Source: Candidatus Epulonipiscium viviparus (GTDB lineage Bacteria; Bacillota; Clostridia; Lachnospirales; Cellulosilyticaceae). From it: a DNA stretch of 64,000 nt. This document shows positions 17,698 through 26,276 of the stretch, one piece after another; the stretch's first letter is position 1; each line of letters starts with the position of its first letter. Under the pieces are notes generated by a model. It made no database searches. It was not told the origin of the DNA and was given only the letters and a program-made list of their open reading frames with translations. The DNA lies in NCBI RefSeq assembly GCF_030708075.1, contig NZ_CP117982.1, positions 1,102,028-1,166,027 on the forward strand, written 5' to 3'. The position numbers and the translations under genes are program-made.

Positions 17698-18927
17698 TTA
17701 TAATTTCATTAAGTAGTTGATTAACTCTATATTAGTATTTTTATGTGGAAAACATAATATAAATTCTAAAGCTTGTTCTAACTTTTTTCCAATTTCTTTG
17801 CCTGAGGCAATATTTTGTTTTATTATGTCATTGCCCGTAATTGCTAGGTCCTTAATTTTATAGCACTCTTTTTGTTCCAAAATATGATCTATTAACAAGA
17901 AAAGCTTTTCAATATATTCTATTTCCTCTATTGTTGAAGCTTTATTTTTCTTAATTAATAGAATATTTCTTACATTATCTACTTCGCATATCCTTAACAA
18001 TTTTTTCATTTCAACTGCATCTATTTTAAAGTTTGTCTCATATATATAGTATTCAATTGCTAACGCAACATTTTTTATAGTTTGGTTATCAAATTTTAAC
18101 TCTTTTAGTATCTGTTTTACAGCATCACTATCATTTAATGGATAAAGTAAAGCCGTATATCTACTAATCAAATTAACCGGCATTGCAGCCATTACTTCAA
18201 GTAATTGAACCAGTTTTTGTTCTGTCTCTAAGTTATCGAAAAGTTTTTTAATCTCGCCTGAAATATATGAGAGTATATCCCATTTATATATATTTAATAT
18301 AAAAAACAAATTTTCTGATAAGCATATTTTATTAAATTCATCTCGAATTCGTTCTTTACTAATATATTTTAATAACTCTCTCTTATCTATAAATGCTGTT
18401 TTCGTTTCTTCTGCTATTTCAAAATTCAGTTGTGCGGCAAAGCGAACTGCACGTAAAATTCTAAGTGCATCTTCATTAAATCTAATCTTTGCATCTCCTA
18501 CTGCACGAATTATTTTATTTTCAATATCTTTCCTTCCGCCATACGGATCCACAAACCCTTTATGTGGATGATACGCAATCGCATTCATTGTAAAATCTCT
18601 TCTAGATAAATCTTGTGCTATATTTTCAGCAAATTCTACCCCATTGGGACGCCTAAAATTAACGTATTCTTTTTCTATACGATAGGTAGTCACTTCATAA
18701 TGTTCCTTATTTAATATAACCGTAACCGTACCATGCGCAATACCCGTATCGTATGTTCGTTCAAAAATTTTCTTTATATCTGCAGGCAAAGCACTAGTAG
18801 TTATGTCCCAGTCATTTGGAGTTCTTTTCATAATCATATCTCGCACACACCCTCCAACAATATATGCGCTAAATCCTGCTAATTCTAACTCTGTAATTAT
18901 TTCAATAACCTCATCTGGTAAATTCAT
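17698..18927 (-). CDS. cca: CCA tRNA nucleotidyltransferase
   Basis: Adds or repairs the 3' CCA of tRNAs. At 409 residues it contains the class II nucleotidyltransferase head with YIVGGCVRD and the catalytic DWD in NDWDITTSA, then RRDFTMNA and an RNA-binding helical body with RILRAVRFA and RIRDEF. The frame is open from a TTG at 18945, but AGAGGA stands 6 bases before the ATG at 18927, so that start is used. At least the tRNA genes at 20.7 kb encode no CCA, so the enzyme would be needed. It shares the strand with fapA, which ends in its own terminator. Confidence 0.92.
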   Translation of the reverse strand: MNLPDEVIEIITELELAGFSAYIVGGCVRDMIMKRTPNDWDITTSALPADIKKIFERTYDTGIAHGTVTVILNKEHYEVTTYRIEKEYVNFRRPNGVEFAENIAQDLSRRDFTMNAIAYHPHKGFVDPYGGRKDIENKIIRAVGDAKIRFNEDALRILRAVRFAAQLNFEIAEETKTAFIDKRELLKYISKERIRDEFNKICLSENLFFILNIYKWDILSYISGEIKKLFDNLETEQKLVQLLEVMAAMPVNLISRYTALLYPLNDSDAVKQILKELKFDNQTIKNVALAIEYYIYETNFKIDAVEMKKLLRICEVDNVRNILLIKKNKASTIEEIEYIEKLFLLIDHILEQKECYKIKDLAITGNDIIKQNIASGKEIGKKLEQALEFILCFPHKNTNIELINYLMKL

Positions 18928-18951
18928 TTTCAATCCTCTTTTCAATTATAT

Positions 18952-18975
18952 AAAAAAAGACACAAAGCGTGTCTT
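18952..18975 (-). terminator. Intrinsic terminator of fapA
   Basis: AAGACAC / GTGTCTT stem, 5-base loop, T-run on the minus strand; it begins 8 bases after the fapA stop. Confidence 0.75.
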
Positions 18976-18982
18976 AATTAAG

Positions 18983-20428
18983 TTATAGTATATGTGTTAC
19001 AGTAATTTCACCATCATAAATAAAACATTTGCCTCCTCTAGTATTTTCCACAAAAATTTTATTTCTATTTCCAATCAATACCTCTGTCCCTTCATAAAAC
19101 CAATTTTTGGCTTTTAGGGTTCCGTGACTACTTTCTTTCATTTTTTGTTCTATAGCTTTTAACCTAAACTTAAGTAAGTTAATTTCGTTGGTAAGGTTAA
19201 CACAAAGTAATTTGGCTTGGCGAAGAAGTTCTATTTTTTTCTGCGATAATGCAACATTCTGATTTTCTAAATAAGCCACATTCTTATTAGTTCTATTCAG
19301 ATTATCCAAATGAGTCATATACGATTTATGAATCTCTTGATATAATTCTATTACATCAGGCTCTACTCCAATTCTAATTCTAGTTTTGGTACCCATTAAA
19401 GATCCCACCTCAATAGCTGTTATGCTTTTTAGAGCTGAAATATATCCACCTACTATTTTGCCCTTTCCAGTTTGAACCATTATCTCTCCTTTGCATTTTA
19501 CATTACTATGTAAAATTGCTTCTGCCACAATGTTTCCCATTGCTTCTACTTTGGAATTTTCTATAAATTTAACCAGAATATTTTTCTGTGATCTAAGAAT
19601 TCCTTTGTCACTACCATGCATTCCATATGACACAACAATATTTCCGTTTGCTTCCAATATTCCTCCTTCCACCACACCTTTTACTTCTATATCTCCTTTT
19701 GCTTTTACTCTATAGCCTTCTAATACGTTTCCATTAATTATAACACTTCCCAAAAAACTTACATTTCCTGTTGCAGGACCAATATCAGAATCAATTGTAA
19801 TTAAAGGTTCTATTGATAAAACACCATTCTCTACTTTAAACTGCCCCTCCATAGCTGCCACAACAGTTAAATTATCATCCAGCATTTGAAGATTTTTTCC
19901 CAATCTAGGTTGTATATCATTCCCCATCAAAGCATCTATTTTTTCTCCCAAAACATTCTTTCCATCAGTTCCTTTTGCCGCTACTATCTTTTTAGCCACA
20001 GCTTCTCCAGGCTCTACACTAAAAACAAAATGTAGTTCCTTAAAATTTACTTTTCCATGATCTAATTCTTCTGGAGTAGTTCCTACTTCGTGTTTTGCTA
20101 TATATTCTATATATGCATCTGGTCCCTTAGTTGGTTCCATTCCATTGGCTACAACATATTTTTTATTAGGTTCATATTCATCCAATGCCTCTTGAATTAG
20201 TTCATTGCTGATCCCAAAAATAACACCATTATCTTTTAGTGCTTGATGTATTTCTTCCATAGTAACTGCAGTAACTATTTCTGGAATATCTTCATTCTCT
20301 TCTGGCTTATCTGATTCAGAAGATGTATTTTCTGTTACTGTTTCAAGTACTACAGGTTTATATATTTGAAATGCAATAGAAGCCATCATTTTATCTATAC
20401 TTACATTAACTATTATGTCATCTTTCAT
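18983..20428 (-). CDS. FapA family protein (DUF342)
   Basis: A 481-residue cytosolic protein of the DUF342/FapA family. It has an N-terminal region ending in KHEVGTTPEELDHG, a long beta-helix-like middle with repeated GNV-G and AKG-I-VKG-V steps (about residues 200-330), a coiled coil rich in Leu, Asn and Lys (about 360-425) and a short C-terminal beta part. In some bacteria FapA recruits flagellar or polarity factors; in clostridia its role is unclear. No flagellar gene is in this window. AAAAGGAGG precedes the ATG. It stands alone between the tRNA operon and cca. Confidence 0.85.
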   Translation of the reverse strand: MKDDIIVNVSIDKMMASIAFQIYKPVVLETVTENTSSESDKPEENEDIPEIVTAVTMEEIHQALKDNGVIFGISNELIQEALDEYEPNKKYVVANGMEPTKGPDAYIEYIAKHEVGTTPEELDHGKVNFKELHFVFSVEPGEAVAKKIVAAKGTDGKNVLGEKIDALMGNDIQPRLGKNLQMLDDNLTVVAAMEGQFKVENGVLSIEPLITIDSDIGPATGNVSFLGSVIINGNVLEGYRVKAKGDIEVKGVVEGGILEANGNIVVSYGMHGSDKGILRSQKNILVKFIENSKVEAMGNIVAEAILHSNVKCKGEIMVQTGKGKIVGGYISALKSITAIEVGSLMGTKTRIRIGVEPDVIELYQEIHKSYMTHLDNLNRTNKNVAYLENQNVALSQKKIELLRQAKLLCVNLTNEINLLKFRLKAIEQKMKESSHGTLKAKNWFYEGTEVLIGNRNKIFVENTRGGKCFIYDGEITVTHIL

Positions 20429-20605
20429 AAAAATCCTCCTTTTAATCTTGATATCCTAATTTATTTGTGTATATATAATATAATTTATTGCATATTACTA
20501 TAAATTTTGTTTATTTTTCTTTGTTTTTTATCAAATATTACTGAGTATATCATATTATATTAGCAGATGCAATAAATAACTCAAAATCCTCAAAAACATA
20601 CCTAA

Positions 20606-20649
20606 AATAAACAAAAGTCTCACAACCCAAAGAACCAGTTGTAAGACTT
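20606..20649 (-). terminator. Terminator of the Asn-Trp-Met tRNA operon
   Basis: AAGTCT-ACAAC / GTTGT-AGACTT stem with one mismatch. On the minus strand a T-rich tail (TTTTGTTTATTTT) follows. Confidence 0.7.
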
Positions 20650-20669
20650 CATTAGTTTTAGTTATATAA

Positions 20670-20743
20670 TGGCTGAAGAGGGAGTCGAACCCACGACACC
20701 ATGGGTATGAACCATGTGCTCTAGCCAACTGAGCTATTCAGCC
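20670..20743 (-). tRNA. tRNA-Met (CAU)
   Basis: Complete 74-base cloverleaf with a paired GGCTGAA / TTCAGCC acceptor, discriminator A and anticodon CAT. The fully paired first base pair makes it an elongator Met (or a lysidine-type Ile2) and not the initiator. CCA is not encoded. Last gene of a three-tRNA operon. Confidence 0.9.
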
Positions 20744-20750
20744 ATATAAG

Positions 20751-20823
20751 CAGGGGCAGTAGGACTTGAACCCACGACATCCGGTTTTGGAGACCGACGT
20801 TCTACCAACTGAACTATACCCCT
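20751..20823 (-). tRNA. tRNA-Trp (CCA)
   Basis: A 73-base cloverleaf with acceptor AGGGGTA / TGCCCCT, discriminator G and anticodon CCA. Second gene of the operon. Confidence 0.92.
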
Positions 20824-20830
20824 GTATTAA

Positions 20831-20902
20831 CTCCCCGAGTAGGGTTCGAACCTACGACCCTTCGGTTAACAGCCGAATGCTCTGCCGCTGAGCTATCGAG
20901 GA
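20831..20902 (-). tRNA. tRNA-Asn (GUU)
   Basis: A 72-base cloverleaf with acceptor TCCTCGA / TCGGGGA, discriminator G and anticodon GTT. First gene of the operon, directly behind a consensus promoter. Confidence 0.92.
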
Positions 20903-20918
20903 ATATTAACACTTTGTT

Positions 20919-20947
20919 AGTATATCAAAAATAAAAAAGCTTGTCAA
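20919..20947 (-). promoter_or_regulatory. Strong promoter of the Asn-Trp-Met tRNA operon
   Basis: On the minus strand: perfect TTGACA, 17-base spacer, TATACT, about 16 bases before the first tRNA gene. Confidence 0.85.
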
Positions 20948-21100
20948 CGCTTTTATAAAAAATTTTTTTAAATTAATTTTTTATACAAAAGTTTAGTTCT
21001 TCACAAATACTTTTTACTAAATGAATAGAAATTCTGTCCACTGACCATACTTTATAATAAGAAATGAGAAAAATTTATTAGCGAAAGGAATTTTATAATT

Positions 21101-22150
21101 ATGGCAAAGGTCATTAACTTTAAAAAGCGTAGTCCTGTTAATGTTATGACAAATCCTCCTATTGATGAGCAAAATTTTACTACTTCTATAGAAGAGTTTG
21201 CAGAAAATGCGTTCGCAGAAGTAATGGAGCTTGCTATAAAAGGTGATCCTGAATCCCAAAATAATATTGGCGAATGCTATGAATATGGTTTTGGCATAGA
21301 TGAAGATACTTCTGAAGCCTTTAAATGGTATCAAAAATCGGCCACACAAAGTTATGCTCCTGCTTTGGCCAACCTTGGAGAATGCTACGAATATGGCATC
21401 GGAACACGCAAAAATATGTTTCGAGCATTTGACTGCTATAATAAAGCCGCCATTAAAGGTATTTCAGATGCGCAATATAACGTTGGCTTTTGCTATCAAT
21501 ATGGAGAGGGCACAAAAAAGAATTTAACTAAAGCTGTAGAATGGTACACTAAAGCCGCCAAACAAGGCAATTTACCAGCAATGAACGACTTGGCCAAATG
21601 CTATAAATTAGGTAGCGGTGTTGACAAAGATCTTGCTATTGCCTTAAATTATTTTCGACAAGCCGCAAACCACGGAAACCCCGATGCACAACTTAATCTT
21701 GCTATTTGCTACTATGAAGGGTCTGGTGTCGCAAGAAGCTTACACAAATCCGTTGAGTATTGCACCATGGCAGCAGAACAAAACAATGCAGATGCGCAAT
21801 TGATGATGGGGATGTTTTATTCTATGGGAGAAGGTGTAACCGAAAATCTTTTTACCGCTACCCTCTGGTTTCGCGCTGCCGCAGATCACAATCAACCCGA
21901 TGCCACATTCCAACTTGCCAATTGCTATCAATACGGCTTGGGTGTGGAGCAAGATTCTCGTAAGGCAGCTGAATATTTTGAACGTGCAGCTAATCTAAAC
22001 CATCCAGAAGCTCAGTATATTATAGGGCAATACTATGAATATGGAATATCCGTTGATAAAAGCATCTTTATCGCAACTTGCTGGTACAAAAAAGCAGCGG
22101 CTCAAGGTATCCGCGATGCTGTCGACGCACTACGTCATTTAGAAAAGTAA
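21101..22150 (+). CDS. Sel1-like repeat protein
   Basis: The 349 residues have a 45-residue leader followed by eight consecutive Sel1 repeats of about 36 residues, each of the form A-N-L-G-x-C-Y-x-x-G-x-G-V-x-x-D-x-x-K-A-x-x-W-Y-x-K-A-A. Such repeats form a curved alpha-helical solenoid that binds other proteins. No signal peptide or membrane segment is present, so it should stay in the cytosol. The ATG is 12 bases after AAAGGAA. It stands alone between the divergent tRNA operon and the ferredoxin gene, so its partner cannot be guessed. Confidence 0.93.
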   Translation: MAKVINFKKRSPVNVMTNPPIDEQNFTTSIEEFAENAFAEVMELAIKGDPESQNNIGECYEYGFGIDEDTSEAFKWYQKSATQSYAPALANLGECYEYGIGTRKNMFRAFDCYNKAAIKGISDAQYNVGFCYQYGEGTKKNLTKAVEWYTKAAKQGNLPAMNDLAKCYKLGSGVDKDLAIALNYFRQAANHGNPDAQLNLAICYYEGSGVARSLHKSVEYCTMAAEQNNADAQLMMGMFYSMGEGVTENLFTATLWFRAAADHNQPDATFQLANCYQYGLGVEQDSRKAAEYFERAANLNHPEAQYIIGQYYEYGISVDKSIFIATCWYKKAAAQGIRDAVDALRHLEK

Positions 22151-22180
22151 CTTATCTCAACTGAATTTCCATAATTATAA

Positions 22181-22214
22181 TTGACTAACTAGTATATTCA
22201 TGTGTATACTAGTT
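22181..22214 (+). promoter_or_regulatory. Ferredoxin promoter with overlapping operator-like palindrome
   Basis: TTGACT (22181-22186), 18-base spacer and TATACT (22205-22210) form a SigA-type promoter. A perfect 10-bp inverted repeat, AACTAGTATA / TATACTAGTT with an 8-base spacer, spans 22187-22214 and covers the spacer and the whole -10 box. A dimeric repressor bound there would block the promoter (inference). Confidence 0.75.
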
Positions 22215-22249
22215 CATATAATTTTTTCTAACATTAGGAGGCTATTAAA

Positions 22250-22420
22250 ATGGCATATGTAATTAATGATGATTGTATATTATGTGGAGCGTGTGCAGCT
22301 GATTGTCCACAACAATGTATTTCTGAGGGAGATACTAAATATGTAATCGATAAAAATAAATGTATTGAATGCGGAACTTGCGCAAGTGTTTGCCCAGTTG
22401 ACGCACCTCATAAAGAATAA
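22250..22420 (+). CDS. 2[4Fe-4S] ferredoxin
   Basis: A 56-residue clostridial-type ferredoxin. It has two complete cluster motifs, CxxCxxCxxxC at residues 9-23 region (CILCGACAADCP) and at 38-48 (CIECGTCASVCP), giving two [4Fe-4S] clusters that carry electrons for pyruvate:ferredoxin oxidoreductase, hydrogenase and similar enzymes. TTAGGAGG precedes the ATG. The gene is monocistronic with its own promoter, a palindromic operator-like element and a terminator. Confidence 0.96.
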   Translation: MAYVINDDCILCGACAADCPQQCISEGDTKYVIDKNKCIECGTCASVCPVDAPHKE

Positions 22421-22430
22421 TTTATCATAT

Positions 22431-22476
22431 AAAGAGACGCGACCTTTATTTAGGTTTCGTCTCTTTTCTTTTTTTG
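22431..22476 (+). terminator. Intrinsic terminator after the ferredoxin gene
   Basis: AAAGAGACG / CGTCTCTTT stem extended by GACCT / AGGTT, followed by a T-rich tail. It lies directly before the end of the convergent glycosidase gene. Confidence 0.8.
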
Positions 22477-22479
22477 CGC

Positions 22480-23772
22480 TTAAATCAAAATTGTATTTAT
22501 TGAACTTGCTGGCAAAATTATCGTCTTTCCATTCAACTCAAATTCTACAGGCTTTTCAAATGGGTTTTTCGATATCAAAATTATTGAACCATCTGGATTT
22601 TTAAAGCAAATAGAAGTAGCACTAAAATGCCCCTCTAACACCTGCCTTTTCGCTCCGAGCACAATAAATGCAGAAAAATGCTTCATTACATAGTACTCAT
22701 AATTGAATTTATAATCGTCTGCCATAATATCTATCATACTATTTTGATTCCATCCCCAAGTACTTGCTCCTCCAGGAGGCAATACCATATTCCAATATGT
22801 GTATGCGCAAACTCCATTAGAAATATAGTGATGGAACATTTCAAAAATATACATCGCATACTCCCATGTATTCTTCCCATCTCCACATTCATTTTCAGTT
22901 TGCATCAACTTCTTTTCGGGGAAAGCAGATTTGGTAATTTGCACCGCGTACTTTCCTGCCCATTGATATGAAACTCCTTCTATATAAGGATATGCTTTCT
23001 CATCATGCAATACCAAATTCGCATAGTTGTCATATCTTGTGTACAGCATTCGATTATCTGTTTCTGGCCCATTGAGGGTTCCAAGCCATATTTTAGTCTT
23101 TATACCACGCTCTTTAAATACCGGTCCTAGGTAGTTGGCTATAAAATTAGCAAGCTCTTTTCCGGTCCAAATACATGACGGAAATTTCTGACTTGATACA
23201 GGCTCATTCTGCACATGTAACTGACTAATTACAATACCCTCCTTCTCATAGGCTTCTATAAATAAGGCAAAGTATAGTGCATATGCTTTGAGGTTTTTAT
23301 CTGTCTGCACCAAAGTTCCAAAATTATGAGCTTTTGGATATTTCATCCATGTTGGTGGGCTCCACGGCGATGCAAAGAACTTCATATCAGGATTTCGTTT
23401 GAGAGCTTCTTTTATATATGGTATCAAATATTTTTGGTCTCGTTTAATAGAAAAGTTTGCCATCTCATAGTCACCATCTACTTCGTTATGAGAATACCAC
23501 AGCTCTGCATAATCTGAGGCACCAATTGGAATACGGCAAAAATCAAACTTCAACCCATCCGCATCTTTGGCAAATAAAATATCGTAAACTTCTTTTCGCT
23601 TTTGATCACTTAATTTTAGCAATGCTATTTGAGATAGTTCGTTAAAGCAACCACCAAAACCTTCCCATTCTTCTGCTTCTCCCGTAATAGCCAACGTAGA
23701 TTTTATACTATCTTCTGCCGCTGTCGTTCTCTCTTGCCAAAACGTTTGTCTAGTCGTTGTAATAATTTTCAT
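22480..23772 (-). CDS. Glycoside hydrolase family 30 protein
   Basis: A (beta/alpha)8 retaining glycosidase of 430 residues. The start GFGGCFNELS, the SPWSPPTWMK loop and the closing VLPPGGASTWGWNQNS are GH30 marks. The acid/base is Glu190 in HVQNEP and the nucleophile is Glu293 in QTENECGDG. GH30 includes beta-glucosidases, glucosylceramidases, beta-1,6-glucanases and beta-xylanases; the subfamily cannot be told by eye. The C-terminal beta-sandwich is short. No signal peptide is present, so it acts inside the cell on imported oligosaccharides or glycosides. AAAGGAG precedes the ATG. It is transcribed away from two URO-D-like genes. Confidence 0.93.
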   Translation of the reverse strand: MKIITTTRQTFWQERTTAAEDSIKSTLAITGEAEEWEGFGGCFNELSQIALLKLSDQKRKEVYDILFAKDADGLKFDFCRIPIGASDYAELWYSHNEVDGDYEMANFSIKRDQKYLIPYIKEALKRNPDMKFFASPWSPPTWMKYPKAHNFGTLVQTDKNLKAYALYFALFIEAYEKEGIVISQLHVQNEPVSSQKFPSCIWTGKELANFIANYLGPVFKERGIKTKIWLGTLNGPETDNRMLYTRYDNYANLVLHDEKAYPYIEGVSYQWAGKYAVQITKSAFPEKKLMQTENECGDGKNTWEYAMYIFEMFHHYISNGVCAYTYWNMVLPPGGASTWGWNQNSMIDIMADDYKFNYEYYVMKHFSAFIVLGAKRQVLEGHFSATSICFKNPDGSIILISKNPFEKPVEFELNGKTIILPASSINTILI

Positions 23773-23805
23773 AGTCTGCTCCTTTGCATAAATAATTACT
23801 TTCCA

Positions 23806-23834
23806 AATATAAGGTTAAGCAATTAAAATGTCAA
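23806..23834 (-). promoter_or_regulatory. SigA-type promoter of the GH30 gene
   Basis: On the minus strand: TTGACA, 17-base spacer, TATATT, about 34 bases before the start codon. Confidence 0.75.
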
Positions 23835-23954
23835 TAATTTTTATCGATAATCTATGACCTTTATAATCACATTATGAAATTACATCATGAGCATAATTAC
23901 CTATATTCTTGGATATACATATATAGTACATGTAACAATTAGGAGGGAATATTT

Positions 23955-25034
23955 ATGAGATTTAAAGAGGATATTGATATTGTACGCAAGAGGATTGATG
24001 CGTTCTGGGCAAACGAGTTGATGGACCGCGCTTTAGTTTCTATTTTAACACCCAAAGAAAAAGGTAAAAATATACCTATTTTCGATGCGGCAATGGCTGA
24101 GAAGGATCCTGCTTATGTAGAAAAATTTTGGTTTGACCCTCAAACTATTCATAACCGCACTATCAAGCAATTAGAAAATACGTATCTTGGTGGCGATGCC
24201 TTGCCTACATTTCATCCAGATTTTGGAGTAAGTGGACATGCTGCATTCTTTGGATGTAAACCCATCGTTTCGCCAAAAACCATATGGTTTAATCCTGCTT
24301 GGAGCAGTCTGTCCGATTGGAAAACCACATTTACTCCAGAAGTAATTCAACAACAAGTTGCTATCATTAAAGAAGTTGCTAGGTTATCTAACGGAGATTA
24401 TTTTATCGGATTACCCGACCATTGTGGAACTTTGGATGCGGTGGGGCATCTATACGGCACCGATAATGTTCTCATGGCTATGATAACAGATCCCGAAGAA
24501 TTACAAGAAGCACTAGCTGCCGTTGACGCTGCCTGGGTTGAAAGTATCGAGTTATTCTATCAGGCATTAAAAGAAGTGAATAAAGGCTCTTGCCATTCTT
24601 GGATGCATCTGCTTTCTGATAAAAAAATGGGGCAAATGCAATGTGATATGTCCGTTATGTTTTCTGCAGAGTTATATGAAGAATTTGTTTACGATGAACT
24701 CAAAAGGCAAATCGCTTGGTTTGATGATCCAATTTATCATTTTGATGGTGCAGAGCAAGAGCGACACCTCGATATTTTACTATCTTTTGATAAATTAAAA
24801 GTAATCCAGTGGACTCCTGTCGCTGGGCAGCCAAAAGCATCTCATTTTATGCCTATTTTAAAACGCATACAAGATGCAGGCAAGCGCCTAGTTATTGGAG
24901 TTATTCCCGAAGAAATTCCAGACATTCTCGAAAATCTATCTGCTAAAGGATTGAATTTACGCGTTAGAAATGTAAAAGATCCGGATGCAGCAGAAGCTGT
25001 CGTTAAATGCGTTGAAAAGTATAGCAAAAGCTAA
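23955..25034 (+). CDS. URO-D superfamily protein, tandem copy 1
   Basis: A 359-residue cytosolic protein resembling the uroporphyrinogen decarboxylase / cobalamin-independent methionine synthase-like superfamily found next to sugar genes in many gut Firmicutes. Family-like blocks are LENTYLGGDALP, DYFIGLPDHCGTLDA, QCDMSVMFS, YHFDGAEQERHLDILL and the closing IQWTPVAGQPKAS. True heme-pathway HemE motifs are not evident, and no other heme gene is near, so a heme role is unlikely. The reaction is unknown. TTAGGAGGG stands 8 bases before the ATG. A second copy of equal length follows after 21 bases. Confidence 0.75.
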   Translation: MRFKEDIDIVRKRIDAFWANELMDRALVSILTPKEKGKNIPIFDAAMAEKDPAYVEKFWFDPQTIHNRTIKQLENTYLGGDALPTFHPDFGVSGHAAFFGCKPIVSPKTIWFNPAWSSLSDWKTTFTPEVIQQQVAIIKEVARLSNGDYFIGLPDHCGTLDAVGHLYGTDNVLMAMITDPEELQEALAAVDAAWVESIELFYQALKEVNKGSCHSWMHLLSDKKMGQMQCDMSVMFSAELYEEFVYDELKRQIAWFDDPIYHFDGAEQERHLDILLSFDKLKVIQWTPVAGQPKASHFMPILKRIQDAGKRLVIGVIPEEIPDILENLSAKGLNLRVRNVKDPDAAEAVVKCVEKYSKS

Positions 25035-25055
25035 TTCACTTGAGAGGATTTTAAA

Positions 25056-26135
25056 ATGAGATTTAAAGAGGATATTGATATTGTACGCAGAAGAATTGAT
25101 GCTTTTTGGGAAAATGAATTGCTAGACCGCGCTCTAGTTTCTATAATTGCTCCAAAGAAGAAAAATCTAAGTTTAAATATGTTTGACGAACAAGAATATG
25201 CTAAAGATCCTAGTTATATGAAGCGCTTTTGGCTAGATCCCCAAACAATTCATAATCGTAATATAAAACGCTTGGAGAACACCTATCTTGGAGGCGATGC
25301 TTTGCCTTCTATTTTTTTAGATTTTGGAACTAGTGGTCATTGCAATTTTTATGGTGCAAAACCTATCTTCTTTAAAGATACCATCTGGTTTGATCCTGTA
25401 TGGAAAAACTTATATGAATATAACCTTGTTTTTGATGAAGCGGCAATAGACCGATACGTCGCCATAGCAACTGAGATTGCCAACCTCTCTCAAGGGGATT
25501 ACTTTATCGGAATGCCTGATAATTGTGGTACTCTTGATGCATTAGGGCATCTTTATGGCTCTGCAAATGTGTTAACCGAGATGCTACTTAATCCCGATGC
25601 TGTTCAAAAAGCAATTGATGCAGTAAACGAAGGCTGGAAAATAGGCAATGAGCTTTTTTACAATGCCACTAAAGCCATCAATCACGGATCTTGCCACTCC
25701 TGGATGCATCTACTTGCTAATGGAAAAATGGGCCAGATGCAATGCGACATGTCTGTTATGTTTTCAACAGCAATGTACGAAAAATTTGTATACAACGAGT
25801 TACAAACTCAAATTGATTGGTTTGATTACCCTATATATCATTTTGATGGCGTCGAGCAAGAGAAACATCTTGATATATTGCTATCATTTGAAAAACTCAA
25901 AGCAATTCAGTGGACTCATGTTGCGGGACAACCAAAAGCATCTCGCTTTATCTCCATTTTACAACGCATCCAGAATGCAGGTAAACGTCTCATTGTATTT
26001 ATAGATCCCGAAGAAGTTTCTACAATGCTAGAGAATTTATCTGCTAAAGGATTGAATTTAATCATTGAAAATGTACCTGACCCCGAAACTGCAGATACAA
26101 TTTTACAGTACGTCAAAAATCATAGCAAAGAATAA
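25056..26135 (+). CDS. URO-D superfamily protein, tandem copy 2
   Basis: A paralogue of the gene just upstream: same length (359), aligned without visible gaps, with the first 34 bases of the coding region nearly identical and long identical blocks such as HNR-IK-LENTYLGGDALP, GSCHSWMHLL and KMGQMQCDMSVMFS. By eye a clear majority of residues agree, with the differences spread mostly over residues 30-60 and 90-145. GAGAGGA precedes the ATG. A strong terminator ends the pair. As in copy 1, substrate and reaction are not known; the duplication suggests either two substrates or a heterodimer. Confidence 0.75.
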   Translation: MRFKEDIDIVRRRIDAFWENELLDRALVSIIAPKKKNLSLNMFDEQEYAKDPSYMKRFWLDPQTIHNRNIKRLENTYLGGDALPSIFLDFGTSGHCNFYGAKPIFFKDTIWFDPVWKNLYEYNLVFDEAAIDRYVAIATEIANLSQGDYFIGMPDNCGTLDALGHLYGSANVLTEMLLNPDAVQKAIDAVNEGWKIGNELFYNATKAINHGSCHSWMHLLANGKMGQMQCDMSVMFSTAMYEKFVYNELQTQIDWFDYPIYHFDGVEQEKHLDILLSFEKLKAIQWTHVAGQPKASRFISILQRIQNAGKRLIVFIDPEEVSTMLENLSAKGLNLIIENVPDPETADTILQYVKNHSKE

Positions 26136-26154
26136 TGAACACATAACAAAAAAT

Positions 26155-26208
26155 GTCAAGAGATCTGTCGACGAATAAATACAGTTGATACTCTTGACTT
26201 CTTTTTTA
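26155..26208 (+). terminator. Terminator of the URO-D-like gene pair
   Basis: GTCAAGAG / CTCTTGAC outer stem with a large loop holding a smaller CTGT / ACAG stem, followed by six Ts. Confidence 0.65.
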
Positions 26209-26218
26209 TTTCAATTAC

Positions 26219-26248
26219 TTGATCTGTTTACATTTTTTATGCTATAAT
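26219..26248 (+). promoter_or_regulatory. Promoter of the AI-2E family permease gene
   Basis: TTGATC, 18-base spacer, TATAAT, about 28 bases before the start codon. Confidence 0.65.
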
Positions 26249-26276
26249 TATACAAATTTACAAAAAGGAGTTAGAT

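Noticed and set aside
23955..26135. HemE (uroporphyrinogen decarboxylase) pair for heme synthesis
   Set aside because: Only superfamily resemblance; other heme genes are missing and the context is glycosidic.
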